From assembly GCF_900101505.1 (NCBI RefSeq), contig NZ_FMZI01000009.1, positions 62,001 through 126,000 of the forward strand: DNA of 64,000 nucleotides, written 5' to 3'. Made by a program: the position numbers and the translations under genes. Positions 53,104-62,047 of the stretch are shown here, piece by piece. Origin of the DNA: Antarctobacter albus. Its GTDB lineage: Bacteria > Pseudomonadota > Alphaproteobacteria > Rhodobacterales > Rhodobacteraceae. Position 1 is the first letter of the stretch. Each line of letters begins with the position of its first letter. Below the pieces are notes generated by a model. It searched no databases. It saw only the letters and a list, made by a program, of their open reading frames with translations, and was not told the origin of the DNA.

Positions 53104-54432
53104 ATGTCTAGCATCCTGACGAACAATGGCGCGATGGTCGCGCTGCAGACCCTCAAGTCCATCAACTCCAGCATGGCGGACACGCAGTCGCAGATCTCCA
53201 CCGGCAAGAGCGTTGCCAACGCCAAGGACAACTCCGCAGTCTGGGCCATCTCCAAGGTGATGGAGGCGGACGTCAAGGGCTTCAAGGGCATCTCCGACAG
53301 CCTCAACCTCGGCCAGTCCACCGTCGCCGTGGCCCGCCAGGCCGCGGAAACCACGACCGAACTGCTGACCGAGATCAAAGGCAAGATCGTTGCCGCCCAG
53401 GAAGAGAACGTCGACCGCGGCAAGATCCAGACGGACATCGATGCGCTGCGCAACCAGATCAGTGCCGTCGTCGGTGCCGCGCAGTTCAACGGTCTGAACC
53501 TGCTGTCGAATACCGATACTGCGGCCGGTTCGGGCAGCATCAACGTGCTGGCTTCGCTAGACCGTTCCGGCACCGGTGTGACCGCATCGGACATCACGGT
53601 GGCCAAGCAGGACCTCGGCACATCGGTCTCGTCGATCGACGTGGCATCGGCATCCGCCACCGCCGCGGCCTCGGACGAATTGTCGGGCGCAGCCAACACC
53701 GCTGCCGTTGCCCTGACCGGCAACGCGACACAGCCGACCACGGCAGCCGTCGTCGGTCAGACCGCGGGTGCTGGAACCGCAACTGTGGCGGCAGGCACCG
53801 GCTTCTCGATCGAGATCACAGCGGGTGCGGCAGGTCTGGCAACCTTCAACACCACCGCCACGGCCGGCGCACAGGAAATCACTTACGTTGCCCGCGACGG
53901 TGACACACAGGCCGATGTGGCCGCCGGTCTTGCCGACGCGTTCAACAAATACGTGGCCGACAACTCGGACATCACCGACGGCCTTGGCATCGGTGCGGCA
54001 GTCAACGGCACCAACGCGAACCAGATCGACTTTACCGGTGCCAACAACACCGGCGACAACTTCTCGGTCCAGGTTCGCAGCTACGATGTCGGCGACTCCA
54101 CCATTGGTGGCCGCCTCGAGAACCTGTCGGACATCGACGTGACCACCCAGGCCGGCGCGGACGCCGCACTGGAATCGATCGAGGGCCTGATCCAGACCGC
54201 AATCGACTCGGCCTCGGCCTTTGGTTCGGCCCAGGGCCGCATCGAAACCCAGGCGAATTTCGTCAGCAGCCTGACCGACGCCCTGAAGTCCGGCATCGGC
54301 ACGCTGGTCGATGCGGATATGGAAGAGACCTCGGCCCGCCTGCAAGCGCTCCAGGTCCAGCAGCAGCTGGGTGTCCAGGCACTGTCGATCGCCAACCAGG
54401 CGCCGCAGTCGCTGCTGTCGTTGTTCCGCTAA
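53104..54432 (+). CDS. fliC: Flagellin
   Basis: 442 residues. The conserved N-terminal D0/D1 helices (SSILTNNGAMVALQTLKSIN, QISTGKSVANAKDNSAVWAI) and C-terminal D1/D0 helices (ARLQALQVQQQLGVQALSIA, NQAPQSLLSLFR) flank a variable Ala/Thr/Asp-rich centre (about 150-340). It is the filament subunit. It is followed by flaF, flbT and a DUF1217 gene on the same strand. Confidence 0.96.
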   Translation: MSSILTNNGAMVALQTLKSINSSMADTQSQISTGKSVANAKDNSAVWAISKVMEADVKGFKGISDSLNLGQSTVAVARQAAETTTELLTEIKGKIVAAQEENVDRGKIQTDIDALRNQISAVVGAAQFNGLNLLSNTDTAAGSGSINVLASLDRSGTGVTASDITVAKQDLGTSVSSIDVASASATAAASDELSGAANTAAVALTGNATQPTTAAVVGQTAGAGTATVAAGTGFSIEITAGAAGLATFNTTATAGAQEITYVARDGDTQADVAAGLADAFNKYVADNSDITDGLGIGAAVNGTNANQIDFTGANNTGDNFSVQVRSYDVGDSTIGGRLENLSDIDVTTQAGADAALESIEGLIQTAIDSASAFGSAQGRIETQANFVSSLTDALKSGIGTLVDADMEETSARLQALQVQQQLGVQALSIANQAPQSLLSLFR

Positions 54433-54448
54433 CCCAAGACACTCCGGG

Positions 54449-54466
54449 GGGCCGGGCAACCGGCCC
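54449..54466 (+). terminator. Hairpin after the flagellin gene
   Basis: GGGCCGG-GCAA-CCGGCCC, a 7-bp perfect stem with a GNRA-type tetraloop, 17 bases after the flagellin stop. No strong U tract (TTCG follows), so it may be a partial terminator or mRNA stabiliser, giving more flagellin than flaF/flbT message. Confidence 0.6.
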
Positions 54467-54509
54467 TTCGGGTCATCCCCCTTGATCCTCATAACCAGAA
54501 GGTTCTGAA

Positions 54510-54887
54510 GTGAACGCCCATTCTCTCGCGCAACGGGCCTATGCCCAAAACGCCCGCTCGACCCAGACCCCCCGCGGCACCGAATACGAGCTGATCGCAA
54601 AGGTCACGCATCGCATCAAGGCTGCCGCCGAGGCTGGTCCGCGTGCCTATCCACGGTTGGTCGAGGCACTTTCCGACAACCAACGTCTTTGGACCGCCCT
54701 GGCCGTCGATGTCGCCGACAGCGACAATGGCCTACCGGCCGAGTTGCGGGCGCGGATCTTCTACCTGGCGGAGTTCGTGCAACAGCACACCTCACAGGTG
54801 CTGACGAAGAAAGCGCGCGTCAGACCGCTTCTGGAAATCAACGCCGCGATCCTCAAAGGATTGAGCGGCAGGAGCACACGGAAATGA
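54510..54887 (+). CDS. flaF: Flagellar biosynthesis regulator FlaF
   Basis: 125 residues, helical. AYAQNARSTQTPRGTEYELI and LWTALAVDVADSDNGLPAEL then RARIFYLAEFVQQHT are FlaF signatures. FlaF acts with FlbT in post-transcriptional control and secretion of flagellin in alphaproteobacteria. GTG start with AGAAGG upstream. The stop overlaps flbT (ATGA). Confidence 0.93.
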   Translation: MNAHSLAQRAYAQNARSTQTPRGTEYELIAKVTHRIKAAAEAGPRAYPRLVEALSDNQRLWTALAVDVADSDNGLPAELRARIFYLAEFVQQHTSQVLTKKARVRPLLEINAAILKGLSGRSTRK

Positions 54888-55288
54888 GTGGACTTGTCCT
54901 CAAACTCGGCCCGCGAGAGCGCGTGCTGATCAATGGCGCCGTCATCGAGAACGGTGATCGCCGCAGCCGCCTGTCAATCGTGACACCGAACGCCAATGTA
55001 CTTCGCCTGCGCGACGCGATCCATCCAGAAGAGGCGAAGACGCCCGTTCGCAGGCTTTGCTACCATGCACAGCTGATCCTGACCGGGGATGCCGACGCCG
55101 AGGAGGCACGTCTGAAACTCCTTCCGCGGATCGAGGAACTGAGCCAGATCCTCACCGATCCGGATAGCCGCCGCCTGCTGGGCCAAGCGACCGAGGCACT
55201 GTTGGGTGAACAGTTCTACCAGTGCCTCAAGGCGCTTCGAGCATTGATCCCACGCGAGGACAGGTTGCTGGCCACGAGGTCCCAATGA
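54884..55288 (+). CDS. flbT: Flagellin mRNA-binding regulator FlbT
   Basis: 134 residues. LVLKLGPRERVLINGAVIEN and the C-terminal LLGEQFYQCLKALRALIPRE are typical FlbT. In Caulobacter FlbT binds the flagellin mRNA leader and lowers its stability until the hook is complete. Coupled to flaF and to the next gene by ATGA overlaps on both sides. Confidence 0.94.
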   Translation: MSGLVLKLGPRERVLINGAVIENGDRRSRLSIVTPNANVLRLRDAIHPEEAKTPVRRLCYHAQLILTGDADAEEARLKLLPRIEELSQILTDPDSRRLLGQATEALLGEQFYQCLKALRALIPREDRLLATRSQ

Positions 55289-56496
55289 GCTTTCAACCCA
55301 TTGTCGTCGGCTCCGGTCTTACCGCCTGGCAGTTCCTGAAGGCCACGCAAGAGACTCAACGTGCGAATTTCGACAAGTCGCCGACGCTTGCACGCGATGC
55401 CGAGTATTTCGCGTCCCGTATCGGCGAAATTACGAGCGCGGACGAATTTGTATCCGATCGCCGGATCATGCGCGTCGCCCTGTCGGCCTTCGGACTTGAA
55501 GACAAGATCGACAGCAAGTTCCTGATCCAGAAGGTTCTGGAAGAGGGAACGGAGAATGACGATGCTCTCGCCAACCGCCTGTCGGATGGTCGTTTCGTCG
55601 CCCTGGCCAATGCGTTCAGCTTCGAAAAGGTTCTCGAACCCAAGACCCGGGAACCGAGTTTTGCCGACCCGATCGCGGATCGCTACCGCGAAACCGTGCT
55701 GGCCAACATGGAGGCCGGGTTGGCCGAAACCGGCGACACGGACACGCCCTACGGCGAATCGGTGCGGCAGCAGGTCCTTCTGAACATCGAAACCGAAACC
55801 CAGTTCTTTCGCGACAACATCGGCGCTGTCACCTCGGCTGAGGGGATGATCAAGAACCCGCGCCTGTTTACCTATGCCTTGGTCGCTTTCGATCTCGGCG
55901 AAAAGGCCGGCAGCCCAAAGCTGATGCAAAGGGTGCTGGAACAGGGCGCCGACGATGCGCGTGACCTGGCCAATGTCCTGGGCGACAGCCGCTATGTCGA
56001 ACTGGCCAAAGCCTTTGAATTTGACCGTGACCCGGTCTCCGCAACCCAAAGAGATGGGTTCGCGGATGAAATCGTGTCCGACTTTTATCTCCACGAATTC
56101 GAAGTCGCGGTTGGCGACGTGGATGAAAGCCTGCGCACAGCGCTGAATTTCGAACGTGCCATCCCTGAATTGGCAGGGCGCGAATCCTCGGACAACACCA
56201 AGTGGTTCTCGGTCCTTGGAACAACTTCGCTACGCAACGTCTTCCAGGCGGCGCTGGGCCTGCCCTCGAGTTTCAGTCAGATCGACGTCGACAAGCAGGT
56301 CGAGGTGCTGAAGGACAAGGTCAGCAGCCGTTATGGCGTCAAATCCTTCTCGGAACTGGCTGAACCGGACATCATGAACCGGGTCATCAACACCTACCTG
56401 CTGCAGAACCAGATAAACCAGACAGCAAATGCCGGATCGAACCAGATTGCGCTGACGTTGCTTTCGTCCATTCCGCGCCAATCCCTCTTCGGTTGA
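55285..56496 (+). CDS. DUF1217 flagellar-cluster protein
   Basis: 403 residues, mainly helical, of a family known from alphaproteobacterial flagellar clusters. Internal near-repeats are visible: FLIQKVLEEGTENDDALANR with LSDGRFVALANAF, and LMQRVLEQGADDARDLANVL with GDSRYVELAKAF, so the protein contains at least two copies of a ~150-residue helical unit. No signal peptide. The ATG at 55285 overlaps flbT (ATGA). The exact role in flagellar assembly is not known to me. Confidence 0.8.
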   Translation: MSFQPIVVGSGLTAWQFLKATQETQRANFDKSPTLARDAEYFASRIGEITSADEFVSDRRIMRVALSAFGLEDKIDSKFLIQKVLEEGTENDDALANRLSDGRFVALANAFSFEKVLEPKTREPSFADPIADRYRETVLANMEAGLAETGDTDTPYGESVRQQVLLNIETETQFFRDNIGAVTSAEGMIKNPRLFTYALVAFDLGEKAGSPKLMQRVLEQGADDARDLANVLGDSRYVELAKAFEFDRDPVSATQRDGFADEIVSDFYLHEFEVAVGDVDESLRTALNFERAIPELAGRESSDNTKWFSVLGTTSLRNVFQAALGLPSSFSQIDVDKQVEVLKDKVSSRYGVKSFSELAEPDIMNRVINTYLLQNQINQTANAGSNQIALTLLSSIPRQSLFG

Positions 56497-56527
56497 AAAG
56501 CGCGGCCATGAACGCCGCGCCAATGTC

Positions 56528-57910
56528 TCACATCTTGCGCGCCGCGGGCATCTGTCCGCCACGCCCCGGCGCCGGGCGACCCTGCGGGACGCCAGCCTGA
56601 GCGCGACGCAGAATCAGTTCCAATTTTTGAAACGCACCTTCCGGCCCGTCCGGCGATTTCTCGGCCAGGAAACCGTCCAGGTCCGCCCAGACCTTCATCG
56701 CCTGGTCCAGCAGCGGATCCTCACCTTCCCGGTACAAACCTGCCCGCACCATCGTTTCTGATTTCGCGTAGGCGCCCAACAGGCCCCGAACTCTTTGGAT
56801 AAGTGCGTTTTCATGGTCGTTTGCCGCCTCGGGCAGGCTGCGCGAAACGGACCGCAAAAGATCGATCGCCGGAAAGCGGCCCCGTTCGGCGATTTGCCGG
56901 TCCAGGACAACGTGTCCATCCAGCACCCCGCGCAGGATATCCGCCACCGGTTCATCCATGTCCGACCCCGCCACGAGGACGCTGAACACCGCCGTGATGT
57001 CGCCCGTGCCCTGCAACCCGGGCCCGGCCCGTTCCGCCAGGCGCATGATCTGATGGGCCACCGAGGGCGGATGCCCGCGCAGGGCCGGAAGCTCGCCAGA
57101 GGCAATCGCCACTTCGCGGTGCGCCTCTGCAAAACGTGTGATCGAATCGGCAAGGTAGAGCACGTGTTTGCCCTGGTCGCGAAAATGCTCGGCGATGGTC
57201 ATGGCCGCCAGTGGACAGCGCCGCCGCTCCAGCGGCGAACGATCGGAGGTCGCCGCAACCACGACGCTGCGCGCCATGCCCTCCGGCCCCAGTACGGAAG
57301 TCACGAAATCCAGGACCTCGCGCCCGCGTTCACCGACAAGGGCTAGAACGACGACATCCGCCTCCATCCCCTGTGCCAGCTGCGCCAGAAGACTGGATTT
57401 GCCCACCCCAGAGCCGGCGAAGAGACCAACGCGCTGGCCGGTCACGATGGGCAGAAGGGTATCGAAAACGGACAGGCCGGTCCGCAACCTCTCACCCAGG
57501 CGCCGCCGCGCCGCCGCCGGTGGTGGGCTGGCCCGGAACGGACGACGCTGGGCGCCCGGGCCAATGGGCGCACCGTCCAGCGGGCGGCCATAGGCGTCGA
57601 TCACCCGACCGATCCAGCTATCGCAGGGCGCGAGTGTCGGCGGACCAAGTACGGCAACCCGGTCGCCGCGCGACACGCCCTCGGCCGCCTCGTCCGGCAA
57701 CATCGCCACGAGATCATCGCGAATGCGCAGGACCTCTCCGCCCAGCACGTTCCCGGAGTGCATCAGCCGCAGCCGGTCGCCGATACAGGCATCCTCGGCC
57801 AGGCCGCGCACCCAGATGATCGTACCATCCACCGATTGCACACGGCCGACCGCGCGCACCGGCTGCATCTGCGCGATCCTGGCCCTGAGGCCGCTGATGT
57901 CTTCGTCCAT
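56528..57910 (-). CDS. fliI: Flagellum-specific ATPase FliI
   Basis: 460 residues, F1-beta-like. Walker A GLFAGSGVGKSSLLAQLAQG, catalytic region LALVGERGREVLDF, Walker B-type VLYLADSITRFAEAHREVAI and DITAVFSVLVAGSDMDEPVA. It energises delivery of substrates to the flagellar export gate. GGAGCGTACG precedes the ATG. It is a single minus-strand gene between plus-strand flagellar units, divergent from flgB with 84 bases between. Confidence 0.95.
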   Translation of the reverse strand: MDEDISGLRARIAQMQPVRAVGRVQSVDGTIIWVRGLAEDACIGDRLRLMHSGNVLGGEVLRIRDDLVAMLPDEAAEGVSRGDRVAVLGPPTLAPCDSWIGRVIDAYGRPLDGAPIGPGAQRRPFRASPPPAAARRRLGERLRTGLSVFDTLLPIVTGQRVGLFAGSGVGKSSLLAQLAQGMEADVVVLALVGERGREVLDFVTSVLGPEGMARSVVVAATSDRSPLERRRCPLAAMTIAEHFRDQGKHVLYLADSITRFAEAHREVAIASGELPALRGHPPSVAHQIMRLAERAGPGLQGTGDITAVFSVLVAGSDMDEPVADILRGVLDGHVVLDRQIAERGRFPAIDLLRSVSRSLPEAANDHENALIQRVRGLLGAYAKSETMVRAGLYREGEDPLLDQAMKVWADLDGFLAEKSPDGPEGAFQKLELILRRAQAGVPQGRPAPGRGGQMPAARKM

Positions 57911-57994
57911 CGTACGCTCCGTTCATTCCTCGCAAACCATATCTAAAGGAATCAGCGTTAAGCCTTGATTGAAGCAATCGAGGGAGAAGCCCCG

Positions 57995-58372
57995 ATGTTC
58001 CAGAATTTGGACGTCTTCAGAACGGCGATGGCAATGGCGCGTCACGCCGGCACGCAACAGGCCTACAGTGCCCAGAATATCGCGAATGCGGATACACCCG
58101 GTTACCGGGCCCGCGCGCTGCCCGAGTTCCAGGACACCCTGCGTGACTCGATGATGGGCCAGCGCGCCACGCGGGAAAAGCACCTCAACGGCAGCAACGG
58201 CCGCGATGTCGATATTCGCGAACGGCGCGACATGCTGGATCCGAACGGCAATTCCGTTTCCCTGGAAGAGGAAATGGTGAACGCCGCTGGCGCGAAACGG
58301 CAGCACGACCGCGCCCTGGCCATCTACCGCAGCAACCTCAGCATCCTCCGCGCCAGCCTGGGCCGCGGATAA
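57995..58372 (+). CDS. flgB: Flagellar basal-body rod protein FlgB
   Basis: 125 residues. The rod-protein motif SAQNIANADTPGYRARALPE and the C-terminal AKRQHDRALAIYRSNLSILR identify FlgB. Start at 57995 (MFQNLDVFRTAMAMA) with GGGAGAAG upstream; a start at 57965 would lie before that ribosome site. First gene of flgB-flgC-fliE-fliQ-flgF-flgG-flgA-flgH-fliL. Confidence 0.94.
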   Translation: MFQNLDVFRTAMAMARHAGTQQAYSAQNIANADTPGYRARALPEFQDTLRDSMMGQRATREKHLNGSNGRDVDIRERRDMLDPNGNSVSLEEEMVNAAGAKRQHDRALAIYRSNLSILRASLGRG

Positions 58373-58384
58373 CCGGAGAGAGAG

Positions 58385-58774
58385 ATGAGCGATTTTTCAA
58401 ACGCCCTGAAGGTCACCACCACCGGCCTACAGGCCCAGGCCGCACGCCTGCGGATCCTGTCCGAGAACATTGCCAACGTCGATACGCCCGGATACCGGCG
58501 CAAGACCGTGTCATTCGAGATGGAGCCGACCCGTTCAGATGTCACCGGCGTCAAACCCGGCGATGTGCGGCTGGACCGCAGTGAACTGGAGGTGATCCAC
58601 GATCCCTCGCACCCGCTGGCCGATGCGACGGGCAACTACCTCGGCTCCAACGTCGACCTGATCATCGAGATCGCCGACGCGCGTGAGGCGCAGCGCTCTT
58701 ACGAAGCCAACCTCAAGATGTTCGACCAGACGCGCCAGATGTCGACCAGCCTGATGGATCTTCTGCGTCGCTAA
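58385..58774 (+). CDS. flgC: Flagellar basal-body rod protein FlgC
   Basis: 129 residues. LSENIANVDTPGYRRKTVSF near the N-terminus and NVDLIIEIADAREAQRSYEA with LKMFDQTRQMSTSLMDLLRR at the end are FlgC marks. GGAGAGAG precedes the ATG. Proximal rod component together with FlgB and FlgF. Confidence 0.95.
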   Translation: MSDFSNALKVTTTGLQAQAARLRILSENIANVDTPGYRRKTVSFEMEPTRSDVTGVKPGDVRLDRSELEVIHDPSHPLADATGNYLGSNVDLIIEIADAREAQRSYEANLKMFDQTRQMSTSLMDLLRR

Positions 58775-58806
58775 TCCCCTGAATTAAAACCTGAAAGGAA
58801 TCCAGA

Positions 58807-59103
58807 ATGGACGTCCGTTCGCTTTATGCCGCACAGAAATACGCGGCCTCCCGTCCCGCCATGCAACCCGAACCGGAGACCGCGCAAGCGCCCGTGGAAA
58901 AGGAGTTCGCCCGGGTCACGGAGGAATTCACCCAACAGCTCAAGGCCGCCGAGGATACCGCCAAGGCCGCGATGACCAGCGATGCGGACCCGCATGCCCT
59001 GGTCGAGGCGCTGGCCCAGTCGGAACTCGCTGTCGAGACGGTCGTCGCGGTGCGCAACAAGGTGGTCGAGGCCTACCAGGAAATCCTGCGGATGCCGGTC
59101 TGA
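58807..59103 (+). CDS. fliE: Flagellar hook-basal body protein FliE
   Basis: 98 residues, helical. FTQQLKAAEDTAKAAMTSDA and the conserved end ALAQSELAVETVVAVRNKVV then EAYQEILRMPV are typical FliE. It joins the MS ring to the rod. GAAAGGAATCC lies before the ATG; four bases separate it from fliQ. Confidence 0.94.
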   Translation: MDVRSLYAAQKYAASRPAMQPEPETAQAPVEKEFARVTEEFTQQLKAAEDTAKAAMTSDADPHALVEALAQSELAVETVVAVRNKVVEAYQEILRMPV

Positions 59104-59107
59104 CGCC

Positions 59108-59377
59108 ATGCTGACAGAGGTCATCTTCTTCGACACCCTGCGCATGGGCCTGTGGATCGCCACGATCACCGCGGTCCCGATCCTGACGGCGGCCCTGGTT
59201 GCCGGGGTCGGCGTGGGCCTCTTCCAGGCGCTCACCTCGATTCAGGAAATGACGCTGACCTTCGTGCCGAAACTCTTGGCCATCGTCGCCGTCTTCTGGA
59301 TGTCGATGAGCTTCATGACCCGAACGCTCGTGGAATTCTTCCAGGGGCAGATCATTCCCCTCATCACCGGAGGCTGA
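59108..59377 (+). CDS. fliQ: Flagellar export gate protein FliQ
   Basis: 89 residues, two membrane helices (about 15-40 and 50-73). LVAGVGVGLFQALTSIQEMT and LTFVPKLLAIVAVFWMSMSF are the FliQ signatures. It forms part of the FliPQR export channel. Start at 59108; the longer frame upstream is fliE in another phase. It ends one base before flgF. Confidence 0.95.
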   Translation: MLTEVIFFDTLRMGLWIATITAVPILTAALVAGVGVGLFQALTSIQEMTLTFVPKLLAIVAVFWMSMSFMTRTLVEFFQGQIIPLITGG

Positions 59378-59378
59378 C

Positions 59379-60092
59379 ATGGAAACCGCCGGCTACGCCG
59401 CCCTGTCGCGCCAGACAAGCCTGATGCGCGAAATGCAGGTCATCGCCAACAATATCGCCAACGCCAACACCACCGGATACCGGCAGGAAGGCGTGATCTT
59501 TTCCGAATACGTGGCCGAAGGCGACGGCATGGCCGCCGTCGCGATGGGCGCCGGCCGGATCGGCACTACGTCGCTCAAACAGGGCACGCTGGAACAGACC
59601 GGCGGCATGTACGACATGGCCATCGAGGGGGACGGCTTCTTCCTGGTGGACTCGCCCGATGGTCCCCGGCTGACGCGTGCCGGGGCCTTTTCGCCCAGCG
59701 CCGAAGGTACGCTGGTAACGCCGGATGGCTATCCCGTGCTCGACGCGGGCGGGGCGCCGATCTTTGTTCCACCGCAGGCCATTGAGCTGTCTATTGCCCG
59801 TGACGGGACAATCAGCACCGAAGGCCGCCCGATCGGGCAGGTCGGTGTCGTGCAACCGTTGGACCCCAAGTCGATGATCCGCGAGGGCGGGCAGATGTTC
59901 CGCAGCGATGACGGTTTCGAACCGGTCGAGGCGCCCCGCGTCATGCAGGGATTCGTCGAGGCATCGAACGTGGATCCGATCCTGCAGGTGGCCCGCATGG
60001 TCGAGGTGCAGCGCGCTTACGAATTGGGCCAGAGCTTTATGGAACGCGAAGATGAGCGCATCCGCAGCGTCCTGAAAAACGTCATCAAATAG
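59379..60092 (+). CDS. flgF: Flagellar basal-body rod protein FlgF
   Basis: 237 residues. N-terminal motif MQVIANNIANANTTGYRQEG, central GGMYDMAIEGDGFFLVDSPD and RLTRAGAFSPSAEGTLVTPD, and C-terminal ARMVEVQRAYELGQSFMERE, all normal for FlgF/FlgG proteins. Shorter than FlgG and placed before it. Proximal rod component. Confidence 0.94.
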   Translation: METAGYAALSRQTSLMREMQVIANNIANANTTGYRQEGVIFSEYVAEGDGMAAVAMGAGRIGTTSLKQGTLEQTGGMYDMAIEGDGFFLVDSPDGPRLTRAGAFSPSAEGTLVTPDGYPVLDAGGAPIFVPPQAIELSIARDGTISTEGRPIGQVGVVQPLDPKSMIREGGQMFRSDDGFEPVEAPRVMQGFVEASNVDPILQVARMVEVQRAYELGQSFMEREDERIRSVLKNVIK

Positions 60093-60102
60093 GAGCCGTC
60101 AC

Positions 60103-60888
60103 ATGCGCGCCCTCAAGATCGCCGCCACAGGCATGACCGCCCAGCAGATGCGGGTCGAGGTCATCTCGAACAACCTCTCGAACATGAGCACCACGGGCTA
60201 CAACGCCCGCCGGGCCGAGTTCGCGGACCTGCACTATCAACAGCTTGCCCGCGCGGGATCTGTCAGTGCCTCGGACGGCACCGTGCTGCCCACCGGCATC
60301 CAGCTGGGCCTTGGCGTCCGGCCCGCCGCCGTCTCGATGCAGCTTCAACAGGGGGCGCTGTCGGCCACCGGTGGCGATCTTGACCTGGCCATCGAGGGGA
60401 ACGGCTACCTCGAGGTGGTCCTGCCCTCCGGCCAGTTGGGCTATACCCGGGACGGCGGTCTGAAACGCAGCGGCGAGGGGCTGATCGTCACCTCCGAAGG
60501 TTATCCCGTCTCGCCCGAGATCGTGATCCCGGCGGATGCGCGCAGCATCTCGATCAACGCCGACGGCGAGGTCTATGCCTATTTCCCCGACCAGCCCGAG
60601 GGCCAGTTGCTGGGCCAGTTCACGATGGCCGGCTTTTCCAACCCCAAGGGACTGGAGGCGATCGGTTCGAACCTCTTTGTCGAGACAGAGGCCTCGGGAC
60701 CCGCGATCCAGTCGACGCCGGGCCAGGACGGCCTTGGTACGGTGAGGCAAGGATACCTTGAGGACAGTTCCGTCGATGCCGTGAAGGAGATTACCGACCT
60801 GATCGAGGCCCAGCGCGGCTACGAGCTCAACTCCAAGGTGATCTCGGCCGCCGACCAGATGATGGGCGCCACGGCGCAGGTGCGCTGA
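60103..60888 (+). CDS. flgG: Flagellar basal-body rod protein FlgG (distal rod)
   Basis: 261 residues, the standard length. MTAQQMRVEVISNNLSNMST followed by TGYNARRAEFADL, GGDLDLAIEGNGYLEVVLPS and the end DLIEAQRGYELNSKVISAAD. AGGAG lies before the ATG. The stop overlaps flgA (TGATG), so translation is coupled. Confidence 0.96.
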   Translation: MRALKIAATGMTAQQMRVEVISNNLSNMSTTGYNARRAEFADLHYQQLARAGSVSASDGTVLPTGIQLGLGVRPAAVSMQLQQGALSATGGDLDLAIEGNGYLEVVLPSGQLGYTRDGGLKRSGEGLIVTSEGYPVSPEIVIPADARSISINADGEVYAYFPDQPEGQLLGQFTMAGFSNPKGLEAIGSNLFVETEASGPAIQSTPGQDGLGTVRQGYLEDSSVDAVKEITDLIEAQRGYELNSKVISAADQMMGATAQVR

Positions 60889-61301
60889 TGCGCTGGCTGG
60901 TCCTCCTTGCGCTTCTACCCGGAGCGGCGGCCGCAGACACGGTGGTCGCCACCCAGACGATCCGCCCGCAACAGATCATAACCGCCGACGCGGTGCGGCT
61001 GGACCCGGCAGAGGTCCAGGGCGCCTATGCGACGCTCGACGCGGTTGTCGGGCAAGAGGCCCGGACCGCCATCTATCCCGGTCGCGCCGTCATGCGCGGC
61101 GCGGTCGGACAGCCGGCCCTTGTCGACCGCAACCAGGCGGTTGAACTGGTCTATGCCCAGGGCGGGTTGCGGATCAGGGCCGAGGGCCGCGCTCTCGGCC
61201 GCGGCGCGGCAGGCGAACGGATCCGCGTGATGAACGTGGATTCCCGCACCACGCTTTTCGGCACCATCGCGCCCGATGGTTCCATCCTGGTGAACAAATG
61301 A
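60888..61301 (+). CDS. flgA: Flagellar P-ring assembly chaperone FlgA (short form)
   Basis: 137 residues, shorter than the ~220 of enteric FlgA. It has a signal peptide (WLVLLALLPGAAAA) and a SAF-type domain (TIRPQQIITADAVRLDPAEV, AIYPGRAVMRGAVGQPALV, then LRIRAEGRALGRGAAGERIR and RTTLFGTIAPDGSI). It helps FlgI assemble in the periplasm. Coupled to flgG (TGATG). Confidence 0.9.
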   Translation: MRWLVLLALLPGAAAADTVVATQTIRPQQIITADAVRLDPAEVQGAYATLDAVVGQEARTAIYPGRAVMRGAVGQPALVDRNQAVELVYAQGGLRIRAEGRALGRGAAGERIRVMNVDSRTTLFGTIAPDGSILVNK

Positions 61302-61309
61302 GGACAGAC

Positions 61310-62038
61310 ATGCTGCGATACATCGGCCTGATCGGGCTGGCCCTGACCCTTGGCGCCTGCGCGCGGGTGAACCACATCGGCAAGACCCCCGATTTCACCC
61401 CGGACAAGAGCAGCCCGGAACGGGTGGCAATGATTGCCTCCGGCCTGCCGCAGGACGGCGCGCCCCGCCTTGGCGCCGACCGTGCCTCTCTGTGGAGCGG
61501 GGGTCAGACCTCTTTGCTGGGCGACCGGCGCGCAATGAAACGCGGCGATATCATGACCGTGGTGATCGAGATCGACGAAAAGGCAGAGATCAAGAACAAG
61601 ACCTCGCGGTCGCGCTCGGGCTCGGAAAGCCTTGGCATTCCGCATCTCTTCGGGGTGCCGCAACGGATCAACCAGGGCATCACCGATGGGGCCAGCCTGG
61701 ACGACGCGGTGTCGATCAAGTCCTCCAGCGATGCCAGCGGCGATGGATCGGTGCGCCGCAGCGAGAGCCTGACCCTGCGCGTAGCCGCCACCGTGATCGA
61801 CGTCCTGCCGAACGGCGTGCTGGCCATCGAAGGCAGCCAGGAGGTGCGGGTGAATTTCGAACTGCGCGAGCTGCTGGTGACGGGCTACGTCCGCCCCGAG
61901 GACATCTCGCGCCAGAATGAAATCACCTATGACAAGATCGCCTCGGCCCGGATTTCCTATGGCGGCCGCGGGCAGATCACCGACGTGCAACAACCCAGGA
62001 TCGGCCAGCAGGTGCTGGATGCGATCCTGCCCTTCTGA
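61310..62038 (+). CDS. flgH: Flagellar L-ring lipoprotein FlgH
   Basis: 242 residues. A lipoprotein signal with lipobox LGAC (Cys20 or so; IGLIGLALTLGACARVN), then MKRGDIMTVVIEIDEKAEIK, SSSDASGDGSVRRSESLTLR and the C-terminal GQITDVQQPRIGQQVLDAIL of FlgH. AGGA lies five bases before the ATG at 61310; an ATG at 61298 overlapping the flgA stop is equally in frame. Forms the ring in the outer membrane. Confidence 0.94.
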   Translation: MLRYIGLIGLALTLGACARVNHIGKTPDFTPDKSSPERVAMIASGLPQDGAPRLGADRASLWSGGQTSLLGDRRAMKRGDIMTVVIEIDEKAEIKNKTSRSRSGSESLGIPHLFGVPQRINQGITDGASLDDAVSIKSSSDASGDGSVRRSESLTLRVAATVIDVLPNGVLAIEGSQEVRVNFELRELLVTGYVRPEDISRQNEITYDKIASARISYGGRGQITDVQQPRIGQQVLDAILPF

Positions 62039-62047
62039 GGCCGGTTC

